The notes under the pieces: model-generated
Seen by the model: the letters and a program-made list of their open reading frames with translations, nothing else
The model's database searches: none
What the model was told of the DNA's origin: nothing
Made by a program: the position numbers and the translations under genes
Part shown: positions 1-6,537 of the stretch, piece after piece
Layout of the letters: every line of letters starts with the position of its first letter
How positions within the stretch are numbered: position 1 is the stretch's first letter
From: Hippea sp964442345
GTDB lineage: Bacteria; Campylobacterota_A; Desulfurellia; Desulfurellales; Hippeaceae
DNA: 26,422 bases
Direction: 5' to 3'
NCBI GenBank assembly: GCA_964442345.1
Contig: CAYTZD010000016.1
Span: 1-26,422, forward strand

Positions 1-21
1 CTAAATATATTGCAATTCTCA

Positions 22-50
22 TTGACTTTCTTTTGTTCTTATGTTATCAA
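22..50 (+). promoter_or_regulatory. Sigma70-like promoter with extended -10 for the long + operon
   Basis: A -35 box TTGACT (22-27) is followed by a 17-base spacer and a -10 box TATCAA (45-50). A TG at 42-43 gives the extended -10 form TGnTATnnn. Transcription would start near 57, leaving a leader of about 33 bases before the ATG at 90, with a strong GGAGGT ribosome site at 80-85. This is the only good promoter I see upstream of the 20-gene directon. It is a prediction from motif match and spacing. Confidence 0.55.
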
Positions 51-89
51 ACTAAATAGATAGAAGTTAAAAATTTTTTGGAGGTAAAA

Positions 90-872
90 ATGAGTTACTG
101 CACAAAGTCTAATGCTGATGTGGATATAGAAAACGGTGAATTACTGTATGATGATGGAGAACATAAATTTATCTGGCTTGGCTGGGGGAAGCTTGAAGAT
201 GGGCTTATCCAGACCAATCAGTATCTGATAATTAACGGCAATAAGGGAACACTATTGGATCCCGGCGGCATACATATCTTTCCTAAGGTTGTTTCAAATG
301 TTACAAAGTATATAGATTTGGACGATATAGAATACATATTCTTCTCACATCAAGACCCAGATGTTAGTTCTGGTATTCCTATGTGGTTGTCTGTTACAAA
401 TGCCAATGTTTACATATCTGAGCTGTGGGTAAGGTTTTTGCCGCATTTTGGTATAACGGATTTGACAAGGATAAAGGGATTGCCTGATTCAGGCGGAAGA
501 GTAGGAAACCTTGAAATTGTGCCTGCTCATTTTCTTCATGCACCGGGCAATCTTATAGCGTTTGATCCTATCTCTAAAATTTTATTTAATGCAGACATAG
601 GCGCTGCTGTATTCAGTGAGACGAATAAATATCTGTTTGTTGATGAAGATAACTTCAATTCTCATGTAAGCCTAATGGAAGGTTTTCACAAAAGATATAT
701 GGCATCTTCGAATGCATGCAGACACTATGTAAATAAGGTTAGAAGTTTATCACCAAAAATGATAGCACCGCAGCATGGAGCTGTCTTTAGATTTGAAGCT
801 GTAGATATGTTTTTGAACTGGTTAAGTAATCTCAAATGTGGTGCAGACATAATAGATGAGATAAGTAGGTGA
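90..872 (+). CDS. ODP-type diiron oxygen-binding protein (beta-lactamase fold, flavodiiron-like without flavodoxin)
   Basis: This 260-residue soluble protein is a metallo-beta-lactamase-fold domain related to the diiron half of flavodiiron proteins, with no C-terminal flavodoxin domain. The six positions that bind the two irons in flavodiiron proteins are all present with matching spacing: H87, D89 (usually Glu), D91, H150, D169 and H229. The His that normally follows in the HxExDH motif is Val92. ODP (oxygen-binding diiron protein) members bind O2 at this site and signal to chemoreceptors; the Treponema denticola protein is the described case. The next gene is a soluble chemoreceptor, overlapping its last bases, which fits that role. 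ATG 90 is chosen over an upstream in-frame TTG at 78 because GGAGGT lies at 80-85. A plain NO/O2 reductase fragment is the main alternative. Confidence 0.8.
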   Translation: MSYCTKSNADVDIENGELLYDDGEHKFIWLGWGKLEDGLIQTNQYLIINGNKGTLLDPGGIHIFPKVVSNVTKYIDLDDIEYIFFSHQDPDVSSGIPMWLSVTNANVYISELWVRFLPHFGITDLTRIKGLPDSGGRVGNLEIVPAHFLHAPGNLIAFDPISKILFNADIGAAVFSETNKYLFVDEDNFNSHVSLMEGFHKRYMASSNACRHYVNKVRSLSPKMIAPQHGAVFRFEAVDMFLNWLSNLKCGADIIDEISR

Positions 873-877
873 TAGCT

Positions 878-1717
878 ATGAAGGAAAATGATAAAACCAC
901 AAATGCTATAAGAAAACTTTCAAAAGGAATTGTAAAAAGTTCGTTTGTTTCTACTGCAACCATAGAGAGTTTTAAGATAATCTCGGACGATATAGAGTTT
1001 TTAGAAGAGCAGATGAAGACATTTTCTGCATCGTTGGAAGAGATGGAAGGCAACCTAAAGGGTATGGCGTCAAATGTGTCGAAGATTAACAGCGACTTTG
1101 AGGAGTTTAATCTCAATATCAATGATATCTCGCAAAGGGTAATGGAGCGTAATGAAGAAGTTGAGAATAGAAAAAGCGAGATTGACGAATTTGTTGAGAG
1201 TATAAAGGGTCTAACAACTGTAACGCAGGATATAAACAAGGCTGCAGGTAGCATATCGGATATAGCAAAGCAGACAAATCTGCTTGCTTTGAATGCGGCA
1301 ATTGAAGCTGCAAGGGTTGGGGCAGCTGGCAAAGGTTTTGCCGTTGTTGCAGATGAGATTAAAAAACTTGCAAATAAGACGGATAACATAACAGGCAGCA
1401 TTCAGGAAGTTCTTTACGATTTCAATGCAAGGTTGATTTCAACTGTTGAAAAGGTCGAATCTGTTAAAGGGTTTCTCGATGAATTGAGAAAGGATTTTAA
1501 TGACTTTGCCGATATATTCATAAAAATAAACGAGAATTCTAACGATATAGCGGAATCTTTGAATGAAAATAGTCTTGCAATAAATGAGCATACAGAAGTT
1601 ATAGATGATTTAACCGAGAGAATAGTAAAAATCTATGAACTTTTAAGTAGGATTATAAAAATCGTTAATACGCTTCAGGATGCCAATCTCAAGATAGAAC
1701 AGCTAATAAAATTTTAA
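878..1717 (+). CDS. Soluble methyl-accepting chemotaxis protein (signalling domain only)
   Basis: This 279-residue protein has no membrane segment and no PAS, Cache or HAMP domain. It is a long alpha-helical coiled coil with the MCP signalling hairpin at about residues 131-165, including LLALNAAIEAAR and GKGFAVVADE. It should recruit CheW and CheA in the cytoplasm. Lacking an input domain, it probably takes its signal from a partner, and the ODP encoded just upstream is the obvious candidate. At the hairpin tip the usual Glu in the AGE(A/Q)G(K/R)GF pattern is Ala149. The start at ATG 878 is preferred over GTG 869 because AGGTGA at 867-872 sits at ideal spacing. No che genes are in the window. 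Confidence 0.9.
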   Translation: MKENDKTTNAIRKLSKGIVKSSFVSTATIESFKIISDDIEFLEEQMKTFSASLEEMEGNLKGMASNVSKINSDFEEFNLNINDISQRVMERNEEVENRKSEIDEFVESIKGLTTVTQDINKAAGSISDIAKQTNLLALNAAIEAARVGAAGKGFAVVADEIKKLANKTDNITGSIQEVLYDFNARLISTVEKVESVKGFLDELRKDFNDFADIFIKINENSNDIAESLNENSLAINEHTEVIDDLTERIVKIYELLSRIIKIVNTLQDANLKIEQLIKF

Positions 1718-1729
1718 AAGGTGAAACTG

Positions 1730-2200
1730 ATGAGAGTAGCTATTGTTGCAGGTAGTGTGTCAGATAGAGAGATAATGGATGCTGCAAAAAGCGTGCTTGA
1801 TGAGTATGGAATAGAGAATAGGACATTTATAACTTCTGCGCATAGATCGCCCAATTTAACAAAAGAAGTAGCTGAGATAATAGATAAAGAGTTCGATGCT
1901 GCCATTGTAATTGCAGGTCTTTCTGCTGCTTTACCGGGTGTTATAGCTGCTTACACCCAAAAACCTGTTTTGGGTGTGCCTGTTGCAAGCGACCTGCTTG
2001 GTATTGACGCGTTATTTTCTATCGCCCAGATGCCAAAAGGTGTTCCTGTAGCAACATTCGGCATAGGTAAAAAGGGAGCCAAAAACGCTGCCTTGTTTGT
2101 TTTAAGGATGTTTGCTTTAAACGATAAAGAGTTAAAAGAAGAGCTAAAGAGAAGGTCTGAAAAAGAAGAAGAAGAATTAAAAAAACTCAATGGCATGTAA
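1730..2200 (+). CDS. purE: PurE, N5-carboxyaminoimidazole ribonucleotide mutase (or AIR carboxylase)
   Basis: A 156-residue PurE for de novo purine synthesis. It has the phosphate-binding GSVSD motif (residues 8-12) and the SAHRSP loop with catalytic His38. The later stretch DALFSIAQMPKGVPVATFGI is close to what I recall of archaeal PurE proteins. Class I proteins normally read AGGAAHLPG near residue 62-70; here it is AGLSAALPG, so the His of that loop is Ala67. No purK is nearby, so whether it uses N5-CAIR or AIR plus CO2 is open. ATG 1730 is chosen over GTG 1721 because AAGGTGA (1718-1723 region) acts as its ribosome site. Its end overlaps the following ATPase gene by 11 bases. Confidence 0.85.
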   Translation: MRVAIVAGSVSDREIMDAAKSVLDEYGIENRTFITSAHRSPNLTKEVAEIIDKEFDAAIVIAGLSAALPGVIAAYTQKPVLGVPVASDLLGIDALFSIAQMPKGVPVATFGIGKKGAKNAALFVLRMFALNDKELKEELKRRSEKEEEELKKLNGM

Positions 2201-3029
2201 AGTAGCTATAGAAGAAGCTTACTATGGAGACAAAAAGGTTCTTGAAGATATCCATTTTGATGTTGAAAAGGGTGGTGTATTAGCCGTAGTTGGTGAATCG
2301 GGTGCAGGTAAGACCACACTTGCAAGGCTTATCAGTGGAATGTGGCAATTCTATCCGTTAACCTTCAAAGGTAGTATAGCAACAGATGAAGAGATAGGCT
2401 TCATTCCGCAGAATATTACGGATTCCTTAGACCCGCTTTTTAAAATAAAGGATCAACTTCTTGAGATAGAGAATGACTTAGATAAGATTAAGGAAACGCT
2501 TAGAAAGGTTGGATTTGAAGATATTGAGCATGTGCTTAACTCTTATCCGCACAACCTAAGCGGTGGTATGAGACAAAGGGTTCTTATAGCTGCTGCCTTG
2601 CTGAAATCCAAGATGATATTGGCTGATGAGTTTACAAGTGCGCTTGATAGTATGACAAAGCTGAAGGTGGTAAGTCTCTTAAAAGAGTTAAATAAAAAGG
2701 ATAAAATTACGCTGATGTTTATTACGCACGATGTTGATATGTTATCCTTTGAAGGTAAAATGGTTGTCCTGTTTGATGGTAGGATTATTGAGATGGGAAA
2801 AATAGATGAGATAAAAAGAGATCCATATCACCCATACACCCGTTTTCTGTTTAATTCAGTGCCGAGTTTTGATGTCCATTATAGCAGTTTTAGATTTAAA
2901 GAGCTAAAGGTCAATAAAGAGTATGCATGTCCGTTCTATTTGAGTTGTCCAGCTGCTTTTGATAAGTGCAAAACAGTTAATCCACCGCTTAAAGAAAGGG
3001 ATGGTAGGTTTGTAAGATGTCATTTTTGA
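2190..3029 (+). CDS. Opp/Dpp-type ABC transporter ATP-binding protein, without its permeases
   Basis: A 279-residue nucleotide-binding subunit. It has Walker A GESGAGKT (35-42), a Q-loop in FIPQN, the signature LSGGMRQRV (123-131), Walker B MILADE (142-147) and the switch His180. The DPYHPYTRFL stretch and a Cys-rich tail (C247, C253, C260, C277) mark the C-terminal domain of oligopeptide/dipeptide/nickel transporter ATPases such as OppD, OppF and DppD. At 279 residues it is shorter than the usual 320-330. No permease, binding protein or second ATPase is adjacent, so its substrate cannot be read from context. ATG 2190 lies inside the end of purE and has only a GA-rich ribosome site, so translational coupling is likely. 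Confidence 0.85.
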   Translation: MACKVAIEEAYYGDKKVLEDIHFDVEKGGVLAVVGESGAGKTTLARLISGMWQFYPLTFKGSIATDEEIGFIPQNITDSLDPLFKIKDQLLEIENDLDKIKETLRKVGFEDIEHVLNSYPHNLSGGMRQRVLIAAALLKSKMILADEFTSALDSMTKLKVVSLLKELNKKDKITLMFITHDVDMLSFEGKMVVLFDGRIIEMGKIDEIKRDPYHPYTRFLFNSVPSFDVHYSSFRFKELKVNKEYACPFYLSCPAAFDKCKTVNPPLKERDGRFVRCHF

Positions 3030-3844
3030 GAAGTCAGAAGATTATAGTTTTTATTGGTTTGCTTGTTTTGATTATTCTGTCGAGCTTTAAGTTTATGGAA
3101 GAAGGCGAAGTTGTAGGTCTTCATCATCCAGAAAGCGTCTATCCTTATGGTAATTATATCTATGTCTCCAATATAGGAAGCTCACCTGTTTCTTCAGATA
3201 AAGATGGTTTTATAACAAAGCTTGATAAGTATGGGAATATACTTGAGTTTAAGTTTATAGATAATCTTAAAGCGCCAAAGGGCATATATCCTTATAAAGG
3301 AAAGCTTTACATAGCAGATTTAGATAGGCTGTGTATAGCAGATTTAAACAGTGCAAAAAAGAGATGTATAAAGATTGACGGTTCAAGATTTTTAAACGAT
3401 GTTGTTGTGGTGAACAATGAAGCCTACATTACAGATACGATGAATAACTGTATTTACAAGATAGATAAAGATGGTAATGTTTCTGTATTTTTTAAGAGAA
3501 ACGGATTGTCGCCAAATGGTATAGTTTTTCTAAAGGATTTAAACCTGTTTGCGGTTGTTTCGTTTGATGCACCAAAGATTTACTTGATAGATAACTCTTC
3601 AAAGCTAAAAAGAGAGATAACATTTAAGAACTTGACAGGGTTTGATGGTATATCGTTATCAGGCAAAGGTGTCTTTATCTCGGATTATAGAACGGGAAAG
3701 GTTATAGAAACAGATATATCGTTTGATAAGTATAAAGTTATAAAGGAGCTAAATACACCTGCAGCTGATATATTCGTTTCAGGCGATAAGATATATTTAC
3801 CGCTTATAGAGAAGAATAAGCTTGTTATAGGTCGCCTGCAATGA
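3017..3844 (+). CDS. Membrane-anchored or secreted NHL/SMP-30-like beta-propeller protein
   Basis: This 275-residue protein has one N-terminal hydrophobic segment (about residues 9-23) acting as signal peptide or anchor. The rest is a run of repeated beta-propeller blades of the form YPYGNYIYVSN, YPYKGKLYIADL, NNEAYITDT and SGKGVFISDY. Such repeats occur in NHL and SMP-30/gluconolactonase-like proteins. No catalytic residue set can be assigned, so binding or scaffolding in the periplasm is as likely as enzymatic activity. It overlaps the ATPase gene by 13 bases and the tgt start by the four bases ATGA at 3841-3844. Function unknown; only the fold assignment is supported. Confidence 0.7.
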   Translation: MSFLRSQKIIVFIGLLVLIILSSFKFMEEGEVVGLHHPESVYPYGNYIYVSNIGSSPVSSDKDGFITKLDKYGNILEFKFIDNLKAPKGIYPYKGKLYIADLDRLCIADLNSAKKRCIKIDGSRFLNDVVVVNNEAYITDTMNNCIYKIDKDGNVSVFFKRNGLSPNGIVFLKDLNLFAVVSFDAPKIYLIDNSSKLKREITFKNLTGFDGISLSGKGVFISDYRTGKVIETDISFDKYKVIKELNTPAADIFVSGDKIYLPLIEKNKLVIGRLQ

Positions 3845-4956
3845 GCTTTTCCTTTGAACTTATAGCCGAAGATGGCAAAGCAAGAGCAGGTATTATAGAT
3901 CTTGGTAATATTAAGGTTGAAACACCTGTATTTATGCCTGTTGGAACAAATGCAACTGTTAAGGCTATCCTGCCTTGCATGTTAAAGGCTGTTGGAGCGA
4001 CAATTATACTTTCAAACACATACCATCTATATCTAAGACCTGGTATTGAGACGATAGAAAAGCTTGGCGGGTTGCACAAGTTTATGGGATGGAATCGCGG
4101 CATATTGACGGATTCTGGCGGCTTTCAGGTGTTTAGTTTAAGCGATTTAAGGAATATAAACCCAGAAGGCGTCAGCTTCAAATCACATATTGACGGTTCT
4201 ATGCACTTCTTTAGTCCTGAATATGTTGTCGAGCTTCAGTCAAGATGGGGTAGCGACATAGCGATGGTTTTAGATGAGTGTCCACCATATACGGATGATA
4301 AAAGATATGTAAAAAAATCGCTTGATATTACGATAAATTGGGCTGAAAGGTCAATCAAAGCAAGGAAGAATTATCCCGTTAAAGCAATGTTTGGCATTGT
4401 CCAGGGTGGTATTTTTGATGACTTGAGAAGGGAAGCAGCTTTGAGAATGAGAGATATGGATTTTGAAGGCTTTGCCATAGGTGGCTTGAGTGTTGGCGAG
4501 CCCGTTGAAGATATGTATAGGGTTGTGCCAATAGTGAATGATGTTTTGCCCAAAAACAAGCCGAGATATGCAATGGGTATAGGAAGGCCAGAGAATATCG
4601 TTGAGCTTATCGGAATGGGTGTTGATATGTTTGATTGCGTTATGCCAACGAGAAACGCAAGAAATGGAACGCTGTTTAGTCGCTTTGGCGTGGTCAACAT
4701 AAAAAGGCAGGAATACAGGGATGATGATAGGCCAATAGAAGAAGGGTGTAGATGTTATACCTGCAGGAACTTCTCTCGTGGATATCTAAGGCATCTTCAT
4801 AAGGCAAAAGAGTTATCCTTCTATACGCTTGCTTCAATTCACAATCTTTACTATTACATTCATCTTGTAAAATCTGCAAGAAACGCTATATTAGAAGGTA
4901 GGTTTGAAGACTTTAAAAAAGAATTTTACCTTATGCAAAAAGAAGGCGAAAGATGA
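3841..4956 (+). CDS. tgt: Queuine (preQ1) tRNA-ribosyltransferase
   Basis: A 371-residue tRNA-guanine transglycosylase, full length for the bacterial family. It exchanges the wobble guanine of GUN-anticodon tRNAs for preQ1. Visible landmarks are the base-binding TDSGGFQVFS with Asp91, the GIVQGG loop, GGLSVGE, and the nucleophile Asp265 in DMFDCVMPTR. The zinc site is C303, C305, C308 and H334, matching the CxCx2Cx25H pattern. The start is an ATGA overlap with the preceding stop. In many bacteria tgt sits directly before yajC-secD-secF; here the same order holds but nine unrelated genes lie between. Queuosine biosynthesis genes are not in the window. Confidence 0.97.
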   Translation: MSFSFELIAEDGKARAGIIDLGNIKVETPVFMPVGTNATVKAILPCMLKAVGATIILSNTYHLYLRPGIETIEKLGGLHKFMGWNRGILTDSGGFQVFSLSDLRNINPEGVSFKSHIDGSMHFFSPEYVVELQSRWGSDIAMVLDECPPYTDDKRYVKKSLDITINWAERSIKARKNYPVKAMFGIVQGGIFDDLRREAALRMRDMDFEGFAIGGLSVGEPVEDMYRVVPIVNDVLPKNKPRYAMGIGRPENIVELIGMGVDMFDCVMPTRNARNGTLFSRFGVVNIKRQEYRDDDRPIEEGCRCYTCRNFSRGYLRHLHKAKELSFYTLASIHNLYYYIHLVKSARNAILEGRFEDFKKEFYLMQKEGER

Positions 4957-5621
4957 AAAATGAATTTGTTGAGAAGATAAAAAATGAGTTTGGCGATAGG
5001 TTGATATCTGTTGGTTTGCACAATGTTGGCGTAACTTCCTTTATAGAGAAAAATGGTCTTTTTGTTATTCTGGATGATGTTGAGACAGAAGATGTATTTG
5101 CAGTAAAAAGGGTTTATACGAAGTATAAAAAGGTTTTTACGACGCCGCTTGTTGTCGATAAGCACTTTTTTGAGCGCTCAAAAGATACATTCTGCATGGA
5201 AATACTTGAATTGAAGGAGAATGCCGAAATTCTATACGGCATAAATCCATTTGATAAAATAGAGATATCAGATGATGCCTTAAAAAGGCAGATAAAGTAT
5301 GAGCTATTTAGTAAATCGCTTGCTTTGAAGGGTGCTTTTGTAGATTTGCCGCTTGAGAGAAAGGTTATCGATAGTATTACATATAGATCCTTGTATAACT
5401 TTCTTCTTATTATGAGGAATATGTTAAGACTAAAGGGTGAATTGATAAACGATGAGACGCTAATTGAGAGATTTGAAGAGATGTTTGATGTTAAGCTTGA
5501 AGCGTTTAAGACATTAAGAGACACACCAAAGATGCCATTTGATAAACTTCTAAATACATTTAAGAAATATTTAAAAGAGGTAAAAACCATTGAAGAGACT
5601 TTTAATAGTCATTTTGCTTAG
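4953..5621 (+). CDS. Degenerate nucleotidyltransferase-like protein of unknown function
   Basis: This 222-residue soluble protein is not a family I can name with certainty. The stretch from about residue 60 to 130 (TPLVVDKHFFERSKDTF, then EILELKENAEILYG, then LKRQIKYELFSKSLALKGAF) resembles uncharacterised nucleotidyltransferase-domain proteins in which Asp-Phe-(P/M)-x-Glu and a LYG motif follow the catalytic half. The N-terminal part (FGDRLISVGLHN..., residues 13-24) lies where such proteins carry the GS(x)nDxD catalytic motif, but the Gly-Ser is missing, so it is probably inactive. It overlaps tgt by ATGA and the next gene by 32 bases. Its neighbours (Gly-rich membrane protein, LemA, M16 pair) point to an envelope-linked role. 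This is inference. Confidence 0.5.
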   Translation: MKNEFVEKIKNEFGDRLISVGLHNVGVTSFIEKNGLFVILDDVETEDVFAVKRVYTKYKKVFTTPLVVDKHFFERSKDTFCMEILELKENAEILYGINPFDKIEISDDALKRQIKYELFSKSLALKGAFVDLPLERKVIDSITYRSLYNFLLIMRNMLRLKGELINDETLIERFEEMFDVKLEAFKTLRDTPKMPFDKLLNTFKKYLKEVKTIEETFNSHFA

Positions 5622-5919
5622 CATTTTTCTTTCTATCTCGTCAGTGAGCTATCTATATTCGTATGCTTCTGCTTCAAAAAAGAATACAGTTGTTAAAACA
5701 GAAAAACAGAAGGCAAACCCACATTCAAGATGGGTAGAAATAATTCTTCTGATTGGCTTGATTTTTGTTGTTATGCCTTATGTTTTTCCGTTTGTTGCAT
5801 CAAATCTGCTTGGTGGGTATAAAAGTGGATGGGATTCAACGCTGGGTGGTTGCTTTGGTGGGATACTTGGCGGTGGATTTGGTGGTTTTTTGGGTGGTTC
5901 AAAGGATGCAGGTTGGTAA
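5590..5919 (+). CDS. Small Gly-rich membrane protein (TPM-tail-like), TTG start
   Basis: This 109-residue protein has an N-terminal signal or anchor segment (about residues 3-24), a Lys-rich linker, a second hydrophobic segment (about 50-72) and a Gly-rich tail (GGCFGGILGGGFGGFLGG). Tails of this type end the TPM-domain (YgcG/Psb32-like) proteins often found beside lemA, and lemA follows here after 18 bases. The TPM domain itself is absent, so this may be a reduced relative or merely similar in composition. The start is TTG at 5590: AGAGGT at 5576-5581 is at suitable distance and no ATG or GTG is available before the hydrophobic segment. It overlaps the upstream gene by 32 bases. Confidence 0.65.
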   Translation: MKRLLIVILLSIFLSISSVSYLYSYASASKKNTVVKTEKQKANPHSRWVEIILLIGLIFVVMPYVFPFVASNLLGGYKSGWDSTLGGCFGGILGGGFGGFLGGSKDAGW

Positions 5920-5937
5920 AATGGAGGTTAAAGTCAA

Positions 5938-6537
5938 ATGAAAAGTGTTCTTGTAGCTATCTGGGTTATTCTATTTGTTGTTATAGTAGCGGGTATCTAT
6001 TACTATTCAACATACAACACGCTTCTAAAGGCAGATAAAGGGATAGAAAAAAAGTGGGAGACATTGAATAGCTATCTTGAAAAAAAGGCAGATGTTATTA
6101 TTAATATAAAAGGGTTTATGATGAAGATGAACGAAGATAATAGCACGCAGGATTTTGGCTTTGTTGATGATGCCGTTAAAAGAATTGCCGAAGCAAAGAC
6201 AAAGAAAGAGAAGATGGAAGCAGCAAGGGTGTTAGAGGATGCCACTTCAAAGATGCTAAGTTTTATAGAGAAATACCCACAGCTTAAGGCCAACGATAAT
6301 TTTACAAAGATGATTGATAAGCTTGAAGAGATAGATAAAAATCTCAAAGATGCAATAAAAGAGTATAATGAGCTTGTAAGCAAATACAATAAAAGATTGA
6401 GCAAGTTTCCTTTAAGCGTGATTGCTCCAAAGATGGGTTTTAAACCAAAGGAGATGTTCAAGATAGATGCTTCTCAGAAGAAGATTGACAAAGATTCAAC
6501 TTCTATATGGTTTGAGTTATGCGTAAGATTATCCTGA
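5938..6537 (+). CDS. lemA: LemA family membrane protein
   Basis: A 199-residue LemA protein: one N-terminal transmembrane helix (about 5-23), with a short N-terminal tail, followed by a long helical bundle. The diagnostic C-terminal half reads YPQLKANDNF, then a Glu-rich helix, IKEYNELVSKYNKRLSKFP and a GFKP...MF tail, all typical of the family. The N-terminal family motif (usually RRxDLIPNLVxxVKGY) is divergent here (EKKADVIINIKGF). The molecular function of LemA is not settled; it is often paired with TPM-domain proteins and peptidases at the membrane. The ribosome site GGAGGT lies at 5923-5928. Its end overlaps the M16 peptidase start by 19 bases, suggesting co-expression. Confidence 0.88.
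   Translation: MKSVLVAIWVILFVVIVAGIYYYSTYNTLLKADKGIEKKWETLNSYLEKKADVIINIKGFMMKMNEDNSTQDFGFVDDAVKRIAEAKTKKEKMEAARVLEDATSKMLSFIEKYPQLKANDNFTKMIDKLEEIDKNLKDAIKEYNELVSKYNKRLSKFPLSVIAPKMGFKPKEMFKIDASQKKIDKDSTSIWFELCVRLS

Noticed and set aside
78..89. In-frame TTG start upstream of the ODP gene
   Set aside because: It lies on the ribosome site itself; ATG 90 has GGAGGT at ideal distance.
832..1401. 189-codon open frame on the minus strand
   Set aside because: It is the antisense of the chemoreceptor coding region, is Ser/Phe-rich low-complexity, and has no ribosome site; a shadow of the real gene.
5114..5590. 158-codon open frame on the minus strand
   Set aside because: Antisense to the nucleotidyltransferase-like gene, with Ser/Phe/Leu-rich composition typical of shadow frames in AT-rich DNA.
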